Shown in pieces: positions 24,365 to 33,234 of a stretch of DNA of 42,893 bases. The stretch lies in the NCBI RefSeq assembly GCF_005435165.1, contig NZ_SGUC01000026.1, positions 1 to 42,893 on the forward strand, written 5' to 3'. The notes beneath the pieces are model-generated. The model was not told where the DNA came from. It made no database searches and saw nothing but the letters and a program-made list of their open reading frames with translations. Position 1 is the stretch's first letter; the number at the start of each line of letters is the position of its first letter. Source of the DNA: Halorubrum sp. GN11_10-6_MGM. Its GTDB lineage: Archaea > Halobacteriota > Halobacteria > Halobacteriales > Haloferacaceae. Both the position numbers and the translations under genes were made by a program.

Positions 24365-26507
24365 CGCTCCGCGTCAACGCGAAGATGAACAGTCCGATCA
24401 TGAACGCGCCGATGAACCCCTCGGTGGCCACGAGGAAGCTGCCGAAGAACTGCGGGACGCTCGCCGTCGACCCGAAGATGAGGGACGTGAACGACTGGAA
24501 GCTCAACAACAAGTATCCGAACTCGGTCTCGAAGGGCGGCGTCCCGACGGTTATCCGGAAGAGCAGCGCGTACCCGACGACGACCACGAGGGAGAACTCG
24601 AGGGTCCGCCGCGGCTTCTCGCCGTAGCCGCAGGTCAGCGAGAGGATCGCGTTGAGTGTCGCGAGGAACAGGAGCTTCAACCGCGTGCCTGTCGCCTCCG
24701 ACCGGTCGAGAACCCGGTCAACGTACGCTCGCCGGCGGTACCACATCTCCTTCATGAAGAACCGCGAGGCGGCCTGACTGTCCCCGCTCATCTCGGCCCC
24801 GTTCTTCGCGTTCAGATACGTAACCTCTAGGTCGGACGCGTTTGCGGTCCCGAGCAACCCCTCCGACGCGGACGAGAGCCGCCGTCGCAGGCGTTCCAAG
24901 AGCCCGGCGCGGTCGGCGGACCGATCGTCGCCGGCCGCCTCCTCGCCGTCGTCGCCGTCTGGATCCAGCGAGAACCGGTTCGCCTCCATCTCGTAGTCGC
25001 TCCGCGTGGAGCCGGAGAACGTGTGGAGGTTCCAGTCCGGCGAGAGGACGTCCCGGTAGTCGGAGAAGTTGAACTCCTCGAACTTCGTGCGGTAGACGTA
25101 GAAGTGGTCGAACACCCGTTCCGAACCACTCATCTCGATGTCGACGTCCCCGATGCGTCCGTCACGGAAGTCGTAGTAGGCCGTCTCGCCGTTCTGCTGG
25201 ACGAACGCCCCCGCCCGGACGTGCGCCTCCGTGAAATCCAGAGTCACGCTCGGTGCGGCCGTCTCGAGGTCTCGGAACTCCCCCCGCTCGATGCGGCTGT
25301 CGGCCAGAATCGCGCTCGCCTGGAAGGTCGTGCGCTCGAAGTGGGCCGTCCCCCCGAAATCGGCGTGGCGGAAGTCGGCGTCACCCTCGTAGACGACCCG
25401 GTCGAAGAAGGCGTCGTCGTGGAACGTCGCCTTCATGAAGCGGGCCACGTCCCCGAACGTCGAGTACCTGAAGTCGGCCAACCGGTCGAACGAACTCTCG
25501 TGGAACGACGCGTACTCGCCGAAGTCTACGTGTGCGAAGTACGTGGTGTTCCGGAACGCGCAGTACGACAGCACCGCTTCGCCGGAGAACTCGGCGAAGT
25601 GAAACTTCACCTTCCCCTCGAAGACGGTCTCGATGAAGGAGGCCTCGGAATGGAACTCCCCGTTCTGGTAGTGCGCGGGACCGACGAACTCGGCGTTCTT
25701 GAACAACGCCTCGGACTCGAACGCGGACCCGATGAACAGGACCGCGTCCCGAAACACGCTCCGCGAGAACTTCGCGGTCCCGTCGAACTCGACGGCGCGG
25801 AACTCGGCGACCTCCTCGAAGCGGCTCCCGTAGAAGTCGGCGGTCTCCCCGAACGACGCCCGCTGAAAGAGACACTCCCCGACCCATGTCGACTTCGTGA
25901 AGTCCGCCCGTCCCCCGAACGACGCCCGGTAGAAGTCGGCCTCGCCGCCGAACTCGGTCAACGCGAACCGGACGTCGCCCTCGAAGCGGGCGTCGGCAAA
26001 CCGACAGTCGTCCCTGAACCGAACCTTCCGGAGGTCGACATCCCCCCGGAAGACCGCGTGCGAGGCGTTGATGTCCTCGTCGAACTCGGCGTCCGAGAAG
26101 TCGAACGCGCCGTCGACGACCGCACCGCTCAGTAACACCGGCTGCTGGATGACGGTTTGCTCGGCGCGCACGTCACCGTCGACGGTCGCGTGTCGGAGGT
26201 CGATCGGCGTGTTCGAGCCTCGGTTGACGACGCGGTGCGAGAGGTCTACATCGCCGAAGTTCGCGCCGACGTACCGCGTCGGTCCCGCGTCCCGTCCGAC
26301 GAGGTCGTCCCGAAACGCCTTGGCAACCTCCGCGTCGGTGATCCCGACCTCTGAGCGCCGCTCGGCGGGCAGGTGGAACTCGCAGCGGTCGGTGCCCTCG
26401 ACGGCCTCCCGGGGGCAGCTCCACTCGGATTCGAGGTGGGCAGGTCGACCGTGCTCGGCCTCCCACTCCGCCGGAACGAACCGGTACGCACAGTGCTGTG
26501 ACGACAC
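24354..26507 (-). CDS. Pentapeptide-repeat protein with C-terminal channel-like membrane domain
   Basis: The product is 717 aa. The N-terminus (about 1-50) has Cys and His in a zinc-finger-like pattern: Cys6, then CPREAVEGTDRCEFH. Residues about 80-440 are pentapeptide repeats in ten-residue units (ADFYRASFGG, ARFMKATFHD), which form a right-handed beta-helix. A linker with an acidic segment leads to a helical region (SRFFMKEMWYRRRAYVDRVL) and the C-terminal membrane part (about 598-717): FLATLNAILSLTCGYGEKP, LEFSLVVVVGYALLFRI, a pore-loop-like GYLLLSFQSFTSLIFGS, and EGFIGAFMIGLFIFALTRSV. The last two resemble the pore and inner helix of two-TM ion channels, though the selectivity filter is not canonical. 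The start is GTG, because TATA-like ggataagc lies about 35 nt upstream. The ligand is unknown. Confidence 0.8.
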   Translation of the reverse strand: MSSQHCAYRFVPAEWEAEHGRPAHLESEWSCPREAVEGTDRCEFHLPAERRSEVGITDAEVAKAFRDDLVGRDAGPTRYVGANFGDVDLSHRVVNRGSNTPIDLRHATVDGDVRAEQTVIQQPVLLSGAVVDGAFDFSDAEFDEDINASHAVFRGDVDLRKVRFRDDCRFADARFEGDVRFALTEFGGEADFYRASFGGRADFTKSTWVGECLFQRASFGETADFYGSRFEEVAEFRAVEFDGTAKFSRSVFRDAVLFIGSAFESEALFKNAEFVGPAHYQNGEFHSEASFIETVFEGKVKFHFAEFSGEAVLSYCAFRNTTYFAHVDFGEYASFHESSFDRLADFRYSTFGDVARFMKATFHDDAFFDRVVYEGDADFRHADFGGTAHFERTTFQASAILADSRIERGEFRDLETAAPSVTLDFTEAHVRAGAFVQQNGETAYYDFRDGRIGDVDIEMSGSERVFDHFYVYRTKFEEFNFSDYRDVLSPDWNLHTFSGSTRSDYEMEANRFSLDPDGDDGEEAAGDDRSADRAGLLERLRRRLSSASEGLLGTANASDLEVTYLNAKNGAEMSGDSQAASRFFMKEMWYRRRAYVDRVLDRSEATGTRLKLLFLATLNAILSLTCGYGEKPRRTLEFSLVVVVGYALLFRITVGTPPFETEFGYLLLSFQSFTSLIFGSTASVPQFFGSFLVATEGFIGAFMIGLFIFALTRSVHR

Positions 26508-26577
26508 GGGTACCCTCTACCGAGCCAGCACTCGCTACCGGCTTATCCCTTGCGGCTTCTCGCGGAGCGCCGGTCCG

Positions 26578-27339
26578 TCAGTCCACGACGAAGGAGGTCT
26601 CCGTCCGGTCCCGGACCCGGACGTCGACGTCGATTCCGTCGCCGATCGTCACGACGCCGTAGGTCCCGGTGAACGCCTTCTCCGGCGTCTCCTTGCTGAA
26701 CGCGTTCACCGACACGTGGGACATGCCGTGGAACGTCGAGAAGCCGCTCTGATGAATGTGGCCGCTGATAGTCCCCCTCGCGTCCGCATCGTCTAGGAGT
26801 CGGAGCGCCTCCTTCCGGTCGTACAGGTAAGCTCGCTCGGGGTACTCGCTGAACCAGACGTTGCCTGACAGATCGAAGTTCCCGAATGGGTGGTGACAGA
26901 GCACGAGCGACCCGGGACGGTCCGCGAGCGCGCGGTCGAGCCACTCGCGCTGGTCAGACCCGAGCTCGCCGCGGGCACCGGCCGCGCGTGTGTGTGTCGA
27001 ATCTAGGAAGACCACCGCCTGCCCGCCAACCTCGCACGTTCCGTAGAACTGGTCCTGATCAAGCAGGTCGGACAGCCTGTCGTGGCCCAGGTTCTCGACG
27101 TCGTGGTTCCCTAGCAGGTACGTTGTCGGGAAGGGGGCGTCGTCGAACACCTCCCTGACCGTTTCGACGTGCGCCGCGTCGACGTCGGGGTCGTCGGCTT
27201 CTTGGATCAGGTCCCCGAGGACGAACGCGTGGTCGGGTCGATCGCCGAGGCCCGAGACAGCCTCCCGGAGCTCCGAGGCGATCCTGTCTGCGTGCTCCGA
27301 ACGGAGGTGGATGTCGGGAAAAATGGCGACCTGAGGCAT
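26578..27339 (-). CDS. Metallophosphoesterase (calcineurin-like)
   Basis: The product is 253 aa and probably cytoplasmic. All motifs for a two-metal centre are present: FPDIHL (Asp9, His11), GDL (42-44), GNHD (77-80), CHHPFG (148-153) and GHIH (193-196). Such enzymes hydrolyse phosphomonoesters or phosphodiesters, including cyclic nucleotides (3',5'-cAMP phosphodiesterase CpdA has a similar layout) and nucleic acids; the substrate here is not evident. A TATA-like aacctatagg (27376-27385) lies upstream, giving a 5' leader of around 13 nt. It is first in a same-strand run with the pentapeptide protein gene (70-nt gap) and the small unknown gene. Confidence 0.88.
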   Translation of the reverse strand: MPQVAIFPDIHLRSEHADRIASELREAVSGLGDRPDHAFVLGDLIQEADDPDVDAAHVETVREVFDDAPFPTTYLLGNHDVENLGHDRLSDLLDQDQFYGTCEVGGQAVVFLDSTHTRAAGARGELGSDQREWLDRALADRPGSLVLCHHPFGNFDLSGNVWFSEYPERAYLYDRKEALRLLDDADARGTISGHIHQSGFSTFHGMSHVSVNAFSKETPEKAFTGTYGVVTIGDGIDVDVRVRDRTETSFVVD

Positions 27340-27375
27340 GTGTGGGGCGTAAGCGAACCAACGCCGGTCCCCCGC

Positions 27376-27385
27376 CTATAGGTTT
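27376..27385 (-). promoter_or_regulatory. TATA box of the phosphoesterase gene
   Basis: The - strand reads aaaacctata, about 40 nt before the ATG at 27339. It could drive the whole three-gene cassette down to 23936. Confidence 0.45.
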
Positions 27386-27487
27386 TGGTTCGGCGGGGAG
27401 GGGGAGAGCCGACCGGTCCCGACGCGATCCGGGGACGCGGACGGGCCTCGTCCGGCGGGCCGCCGGCACGACGCCGTCCCACAGACC

Positions 27488-27496
27488 GTTTATATC
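27488..27496 (+). promoter_or_regulatory. TATA box of the aminotransferase gene
   Basis: The sequence gtttatatc is centred about 26 nt before the ATG at 27518, a classic leaderless arrangement. Confidence 0.65.
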
Positions 27497-27517
27497 CCGT
27501 CGCCCGAACCGAGGCGT

Positions 27518-28603
27518 ATGCTCATGACGCCCGGACCGACCGCGGTCCCCGAGCCGGTGCGCGAGGCGATGTCCCGCGAGCTGATAAACCCCGACGTGGA
27601 CCCGCGGTTCCGGGAGATCTACGACCGACTCACCGACCGGCTCGCGGCGGTGTACGGCGTCGATCCGGACGTTCCCGCCGCCGCCGGCGGCCGCGACATC
27701 GTCGCGCTCGGCGGCGAGGGAATCCTCGGGCTGGAGGCGGCGATAGCCTCGCTCGTCGAGCCCGGAACCGAGGTGCTGTGCCTGTCGAACGGACTCTACG
27801 GCGAGGGGTTCGCCGACTTCGTCGAGTCGTCCGGCGGCGAGGCGACGGTCGTCGCGGCCGACCGCGACGAGCCGCTCCCGCTCGACGCGCTCGACGACGC
27901 GTTAGCGGCCGACGACGCCGACTTCGACCTCGTCACGATGGTCCACTGCGAGACGCCGACGGGGGCGCTCAACGACGTCGACGCCGCGCTCGACCGCGTC
28001 GAGGCCGCCGACCCGGAGCTCCTCACCGTCGTCGACGCCGTCTCCTCGCTCGGCGCGGTCCCGGTGCCGACCGACCGGATCGACGTGTGTCTGGGCGCGT
28101 CACAGAAGTGTTTCAGCGCGCCGCCGGGGCTCGCGACGGCCGCGGTGAGCGAGCGCGCGTGGGCCGCGATGGAGGCGCGGGACCCGCACTCGCTGTACGC
28201 GAACTTCCTCCCGTTCCGCGACGTGAGCGACGGGTTCCCGTACACGCACCTCACCACCGAGGTCGTCGCGCTCGACGCGGCGCTCGGCCTCCTGCTCGAC
28301 GAGGGGATCGACGCGGTCCGGGAACGCCACGCGTCGGCAGCGGTCCGGTGTCGCGAGCGCGGCGCGGAGCTGGGACTGGAGACCGTTCCCGGTCCCGAGC
28401 GGAGCTCGCCGACGGTGACCGCCTTCGAGGTGCCCGGCCGGGCCGAGGCGCTTCAGGAGCGACTGCGCGAGGAGCACGACGTGATCCTCGCGACGGGGTT
28501 GGGGGAGGGAGCCGAAGACATCCTTCGGGTCGGCCACATGGGCCACAACGCCCGCGTCGACCGCGTCGAGGAGACGATGGACGCGCTCGCCGCGGTGCTG
28601 TGA
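27518..28603 (+). CDS. Class V aminotransferase (alanine-glyoxylate / serine-pyruvate type)
   Basis: The product is 361 aa. It is PLP-dependent: the Schiff-base lysine is Lys197 in CLGASQKCFSAPPG, and the pyridine-N ligand is Asp173 in LTVVDAVSSLG. The N-terminal MTPGPTAVPEPVREAM is the signature of the SgaA/AGT subgroup, which transfers amino groups between alanine or serine and glyoxylate or pyruvate. Phosphoserine or a related amino acid is a possible alternative substrate. An ATG two codons later (27524) could also serve, but the TATA spacing fits 27518. It is divergent from the phosphoesterase and stands alone. Confidence 0.9.
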   Translation: MLMTPGPTAVPEPVREAMSRELINPDVDPRFREIYDRLTDRLAAVYGVDPDVPAAAGGRDIVALGGEGILGLEAAIASLVEPGTEVLCLSNGLYGEGFADFVESSGGEATVVAADRDEPLPLDALDDALAADDADFDLVTMVHCETPTGALNDVDAALDRVEAADPELLTVVDAVSSLGAVPVPTDRIDVCLGASQKCFSAPPGLATAAVSERAWAAMEARDPHSLYANFLPFRDVSDGFPYTHLTTEVVALDAALGLLLDEGIDAVRERHASAAVRCRERGAELGLETVPGPERSSPTVTAFEVPGRAEALQERLREEHDVILATGLGEGAEDILRVGHMGHNARVDRVEETMDALAAVL

Positions 28604-28888
28604 GCGCGGATTGAGAACGCCCCGCACGCCGCCGGAACGTTGAATCATCACGTGGCGGGACGTTCACACATGGCGTCGCCACGCGAGGCGATTCGGGAGC
28701 GCGGCGCCGGTGACCGACAGCGACAGACCACAGGGGACCGCGCCGAGATAGCCGAGGGCGATCGACTCCACGTTCCGGATGTGCGAGCGGGACTGATTGG
28801 TCGCGTGCGCGAACGGCAACGGCGTGCTCCGGGACTCCTCACCGCGGCCGGAACGCCCTTGCGTCCGCCGCGATCATATCGGGTCGAC
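28604..28888. other. Intergenic region before the aldo-keto reductase
   Basis: These 285 nt hold no convincing gene. The frame of the following gene stays open from 28640, but the translated extension (Arg/Gly-rich) has no homologous look and is a high-GC artefact. The only AT-rich motif near the start, gatcatatcg (28871-28880), is just 13 nt before the ATG, too close for a leaderless promoter from that ATG, so the real promoter or start of the next gene is not settled. Confidence 0.5.
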
Positions 28889-29875
28889 ATGAATCACCGC
28901 GAACTCGGCGAGGTCGGCGCAGTCAGCGAGGTCGGCTACGGCGCCTGGCAGATCGGCGGCGACTGGGGCGAGGTGACGGAAGCGGAGGCGGTCGCGGCGG
29001 TCGAGGCCGCCCGCGACGCCGGGATAGACTTCTTCGACACCGCGGACGTGTACGGCGACGGGCGCTCGGAACGGATCGTCGGCGAGGTCCTGGCGGACGA
29101 CATCGCGGCCGGCGACGTGACCGTCGCGACGAAGGCCGGGCGCCGGCTCGACCCGCACGAGGCCGACGGCTACACGGAGGCGAACCTCCGGCGATTCGTC
29201 GACCGCTCGCGCGAGAACCTCGGGATGGAGACGCTCGATCTGGTCCAGCTCCACTGCCCGCCGACGGACGTCTACTACCGGCCGGAGACGTTCGACGCGC
29301 TCGAAACGCTCGCCGACGAGGGTCGGATCGCGAGCTACGGCGTCAGCGTCGAGCGCGTCGAGGAGGCGTTAAAGGCGATCGAGTATCCCGGCGTCGAGAC
29401 GGTGCAGATCATCTTCAACCCGTTCCGGCAGCGGCCGGCCGAGCTGTTCCTCGACGAGGCCGCCGCGCGCGACGTCGGCGTGATCTGTCGGGTCCCGCTC
29501 GCGTCGGGGCTCCTCACGGGCGCGCTCTCGCGCGACCACGAGTTCCCCGAGGACGACCACCGCAACTACAACCGCGAGGGCGAGGCGTTCGACGTCGGCG
29601 AGACGTTCGCGGGCGTCCCCTTCGAGGCGGGCCTCGACGCGGTCGACGCGCTCGACGAGCGCCTGCCGGACGACCGCCCGCTGCCCGAGTTCGCGCTGCG
29701 GTGGATCCTCGACCACGACGCCGTCTCGACGGTGATCCCGGGGTCGACGACGCCAGAGCACGTCCGGGCGAACGCCGCCGCGAGCGAGGCGCCCTCGCTC
29801 TCGGACGCCGAGCGCGACGCCGCGAGCGAGGTGTACGACGAACACGTGCGCGAGCACGTCCACCAGCGCTGGTGA
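28889..29875 (+). CDS. Aldo/keto reductase family oxidoreductase
   Basis: The product is 328 aa, a soluble TIM barrel using NAD(P)H. Catalytic residues are visible: Asp and Tyr in DFFDTADVYGDGRSER, Lys in VTVATKAGRRL, and His in LDLVQLHCPPTDVYY. C-terminal cofactor-binding elements are STVIPGSTTPEHVRANA. The substrate is not predictable; haloarchaeal members may reduce sugars or aldehydes. The ATG at 28889 (NHRELGEVGAVSEVGYGAW) matches family N-termini. The neighbours are the aminotransferase upstream (285-nt gap) and the convergent FAD/Fe-S oxidoreductase downstream (74-nt gap). Confidence 0.9.
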   Translation: MNHRELGEVGAVSEVGYGAWQIGGDWGEVTEAEAVAAVEAARDAGIDFFDTADVYGDGRSERIVGEVLADDIAAGDVTVATKAGRRLDPHEADGYTEANLRRFVDRSRENLGMETLDLVQLHCPPTDVYYRPETFDALETLADEGRIASYGVSVERVEEALKAIEYPGVETVQIIFNPFRQRPAELFLDEAAARDVGVICRVPLASGLLTGALSRDHEFPEDDHRNYNREGEAFDVGETFAGVPFEAGLDAVDALDERLPDDRPLPEFALRWILDHDAVSTVIPGSTTPEHVRANAAASEAPSLSDAERDAASEVYDEHVREHVHQRW

Positions 29876-29949
29876 GGCGAGCGGGCCGGCGGCGCCGGTG
29901 AGGGGCGGTGAGGGGCGGACGCGGCCGGCGGACACGTCGCGTCGCCCTC

Positions 29950-32900
29950 TCACTCGTCGAGCGCGGCCGCCAGCTTCTCGATCGGGTGCGGCGGGGTCTC
30001 GGCCCCCTCGCGGTCGCCGAGCTGCGACCGGCAGGAGGCGCCGGGCGCCGTCACCGCGTCGCCGTCGCTGTCGGCGACCTGCCCGAAGAGGATCCGCCCG
30101 ATGGCCTGCGAGAGCTCGTAGTGTTCGCTCTCGTAGCCGAACGAGCCCGCCATCCCGCAACACGAGGAGTCGAGGGGGTCGACCCCGTAGCCGGCGCGGC
30201 GCAGCACGCCGACGGCGTGGTGGTCCTTGTTCGTCGCCTTCTGGTTACAGTGGCCGTGGTAGGTGAGCGTCTCCGCCGGCGCGTCGAACGACAGCCGCTC
30301 GTCGGCCCGGCGGGCGTCGAGGTACTCGCAGACGCCCGCCGCGGCGGCCGACACCGCCTCGACCGCCTCCCCGTCGAGCAGGTCGAGGTACTCGTCTTGG
30401 AACATCACGGCGTCGGAGGGCTCGACGAAGAGGACGGACTGGCCCTCGCGGGCGCGGGGCGCGAGCGCCGCGACGTTGTCGGCCGCGCGCTCTCTGGCCG
30501 CGTCGAGGAAGCCCGTCGAGAAGGCGGCGCGGCCGGAGGGCGCGAGACCGTCGGGGACCTCGACGCGGACGTCGGCGGCCTCCAGGACGCGCACCGCCGC
30601 CTTCCCGGCCGCCGGATAGCTGTAGTTGGTGTAGGTGTCGGGGAACAGCGCGACCGTGTCGACCGCGTCTCTCGGGGCGACCGCCGGGCCGCCGCGGGCC
30701 GCGAACCACTCCTCGAAGCTCGTCGACCGGAACGTCGGCAGCGCGCGCTCCGGGGCGATGCCCGCGAGCGCGTCCATCGCCTTCCGGGCGCCGGGCACCT
30801 TCGCCGCCGCGTTCGACAGCGGCGCCAGCGCGCTTCCGAGCGCCGAGAGCCGGTCGATGTCGCGGAAGAGGCGCTCGCGCACTCCGGCCCCCTCCCGCTC
30901 GTGGTGGTCGTGTTTCACCTCCGCCTTCAGCTTCGCGAGGTCGACGCCGGTCGGGCAGTCGCTCTGACACCCCTTACAGCCGACACAGAGGTCTAACACC
31001 TCCGCCTGAAACCGGTCGGAGTGGATCTCCTCGTCGTCGAGCTCGCCGCTTATCGCGGCGCGGAGCATGTTCGCCCGTCCGCGGGTCGTCTGGATCTCCT
31101 CGCCGGAGGCCCGGTAGGTCGGACACATGACGCCCGAGTCCGTCTCGCGGCACGTGCCGCAGCCGTTACACAGCTCGACGAGTTCGGAGAAGCCGCCCTC
31201 GTCGGCGAAGTCGAGCGTCGTCTGCGGCTCGATCGACCGGTACGTCGGCCCGTACCGGAGGTTCTCGCGCATGTCCGTGTCGGCCGCGGTCTCCGGGTAG
31301 CCGCGCTCGGCCGCGGTGTCGCCGTCGACGTAGACCACCTTCCCCGGGTTCATGCGCCACTCGGGGTCGAACGCGGATTTTAGCTCTTGGAACGCCGTCC
31401 AGAGCTCCTCGCCGTACATCTTCGGGTTGAACTCCGTGCGCGCGAGGCCGTCGCCGTGCTCGCCGGAGAAGGCGCCGTGGTGTTCCAAGACGAGGTCGGT
31501 GACGTCGTCGGCGATGTCGTGCATCGTCTCGACGCCCTCCGACTCCTTCAGCGAGAGGATCGGCCGGATGTGGAGCGTCCCGACCCCGGCGTGCGCGAAG
31601 TAGGCGGCTGAGGTGCCGTGGTCGTCGAGGACCTCCTCGAAGGCGGCGACGTAGTCCGCAAGCTCCGCCGGCGGCACGGAGGCGTCCTCGATGAACGGGT
31701 ACGGCTTCGCGTCGCCGTCCATGCTCATCAGGAGGGGAATCGCCGCCTTCCGGAGGTTCCAGAGGTCCTCCTGAGTCCCCTCGTCGTACGCCTCGATGAC
31801 GTCGAACGCGTCGCGGTCGCCCTCGCCGAGGAAGCGGTCGTTCGCGTCGGCGACCGCCGGCTCGAACTCGTCGACCAGCTCCGAGTCCCACTCCAGCATG
31901 AGCGCGGCCGCGGCCCGGTCCGGGATCGGCTCCGCGTACTCGGCGTACTCCGGCGACCCCGCCGCCAGCTCGACGACCGCGTCGTCCATCAGCTCGACCG
32001 CGCTCACGGGGAACTCCAGCGCCTCGGGGACCGCCCGCATGGCCGCGTCGAGCGAGTCGAAGGCGTACAGCGCCAGCGCGGTCTCCTCGGGGCGGGTGAC
32101 GAGCGAGAGCGTCGCCTCGACGACGACGCCCAGCGTCCCCTCAGCGCCGACGAACAGCTTCGAGAGGTTGATGACTCGCTCGCCCTCGTCGTTCTCGGAG
32201 ATCACCTTGTGGAGGTTGTACCCCGAGACCGACCGCTTGAGCGTCGGGTACCGCTCCTCGATCTCGTCGGCGTTGTCCTCGACGAGCGCGCGGACCGTCT
32301 CGTACAGCGCGGCCTCCCGCTCGCCGCCCGCCTCGCCCGCGACGATCGCCTCGTACTCGGGCGAGTCGAGGACCACCTCGCGGGCGTGGATGAGCGAGCC
32401 GTCCGCCAGCACCACGCGCAGCTCCTCGGTGTAGGCGTCGGTGATCCCGTATCGGACGGAGTGGGCGCCGGTGGAGTTGTTGCCGATGCCGCCGCCGACG
32501 GTCGCGCGCGCCGAGGAGGCGGGGTCGGGCGCGAACTTCAGGCCGTCCTCGGCGAGCCGGTCGTCGAGGTCGTCCTGGACGACGCCGGGCTGGACCGTGG
32601 CGCGGCGCGCGTCGGGATCGACCGACAGGATCGAGTCCATGTGCCGCGAGCAGTCGAGGACGACGCAGCCGGGACCGACGGTCTGTCCCGCGAGCGACGA
32701 CCCCGCGCCCCGCGGCAGCACGGGGACGCCGTGGTCGGCCGCGACCCGCATCGCCGCCCGCACGTCGTCGACCCCGCGGGGGTACACCACGCCCGCCGGC
32801 CGGGCCTGATACACGCTCCCGTCCGTCGCGTACAGCACCTGCGCGTACTCGTCGAACTCGACGCCGCCGGCGACCGCGTCGCGCAGGTCGGCCGCGAGCG

Positions 32901-33114
32901 ACTGATACGCCTCGACGTCGGGTCGGTCGTGACCCAGCGCGGCCGCCGAGGCGGCCGAGCGGTCCGGAGCGGTCTCGGCCGCCCCGCCCGCCATGCCATG
33001 CGCGCGCTCCGCGGCGGTCCCGCCGTCCGACGCGGCCCGTCGCGCCCGGTCGCCGTCGGTCTCCCCACCCGATTCGCTCGGGCCGCCGTCGCCGGCGGGT
33101 TCTCCCCCTTCCAT
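29950..33114 (-). CDS. FAD-linked and Fe-S oxidoreductase (D-lactate/glycolate dehydrogenase type)
   Basis: The product is 1054 aa, combining what are two subunits (GlcD/GlcF-like) in other organisms. After a 60-residue Gly/Ser/Asp-rich N-terminus, an FAD-binding PCMH domain (VPVLPRGAGSSLAGQTVGPG) and the C-terminal FAD-oxidase domain span about 80-600. A two-cluster ferredoxin part follows: LCNGCGTCRETDSGVMC (about 645) and LCVGCKGCQSDCPTG (about 708). Two CCG-type domains close the protein, the last with DSSCCGMAGSFGY (about 988). It probably oxidises a 2-hydroxy acid such as D-lactate or glycolate and passes electrons to the membrane chain. The start is the ATG at 33114; a TATA-like ggatttatca lies about 30 nt upstream. 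It is divergent from the flippase gene. Confidence 0.88.
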   Translation of the reverse strand: MEGGEPAGDGGPSESGGETDGDRARRAASDGGTAAERAHGMAGGAAETAPDRSAASAAALGHDRPDVEAYQSLAADLRDAVAGGVEFDEYAQVLYATDGSVYQARPAGVVYPRGVDDVRAAMRVAADHGVPVLPRGAGSSLAGQTVGPGCVVLDCSRHMDSILSVDPDARRATVQPGVVQDDLDDRLAEDGLKFAPDPASSARATVGGGIGNNSTGAHSVRYGITDAYTEELRVVLADGSLIHAREVVLDSPEYEAIVAGEAGGEREAALYETVRALVEDNADEIEERYPTLKRSVSGYNLHKVISENDEGERVINLSKLFVGAEGTLGVVVEATLSLVTRPEETALALYAFDSLDAAMRAVPEALEFPVSAVELMDDAVVELAAGSPEYAEYAEPIPDRAAAALMLEWDSELVDEFEPAVADANDRFLGEGDRDAFDVIEAYDEGTQEDLWNLRKAAIPLLMSMDGDAKPYPFIEDASVPPAELADYVAAFEEVLDDHGTSAAYFAHAGVGTLHIRPILSLKESEGVETMHDIADDVTDLVLEHHGAFSGEHGDGLARTEFNPKMYGEELWTAFQELKSAFDPEWRMNPGKVVYVDGDTAAERGYPETAADTDMRENLRYGPTYRSIEPQTTLDFADEGGFSELVELCNGCGTCRETDSGVMCPTYRASGEEIQTTRGRANMLRAAISGELDDEEIHSDRFQAEVLDLCVGCKGCQSDCPTGVDLAKLKAEVKHDHHEREGAGVRERLFRDIDRLSALGSALAPLSNAAAKVPGARKAMDALAGIAPERALPTFRSTSFEEWFAARGGPAVAPRDAVDTVALFPDTYTNYSYPAAGKAAVRVLEAADVRVEVPDGLAPSGRAAFSTGFLDAARERAADNVAALAPRAREGQSVLFVEPSDAVMFQDEYLDLLDGEAVEAVSAAAAGVCEYLDARRADERLSFDAPAETLTYHGHCNQKATNKDHHAVGVLRRAGYGVDPLDSSCCGMAGSFGYESEHYELSQAIGRILFGQVADSDGDAVTAPGASCRSQLGDREGAETPPHPIEKLAAALDE

Positions 33115-33234
33115 GCGAAAGATGGGCGGGATGAGCGTGATAAATCCTTTGTGAACGATAATTATATTCATTTAGGGCGGGCGCGAAGCGGGCCGCTTTT
33201 TCCGGGGGACCGCGACCGACCGACGGAGACGACC

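Noticed and set aside
28640-28888. An N-terminal extension of the aldo-keto reductase from 28640 or 28670
   Set aside because: The extension is Arg/Gly-rich, does not resemble the family, and homologues start near the ATG at 28889.
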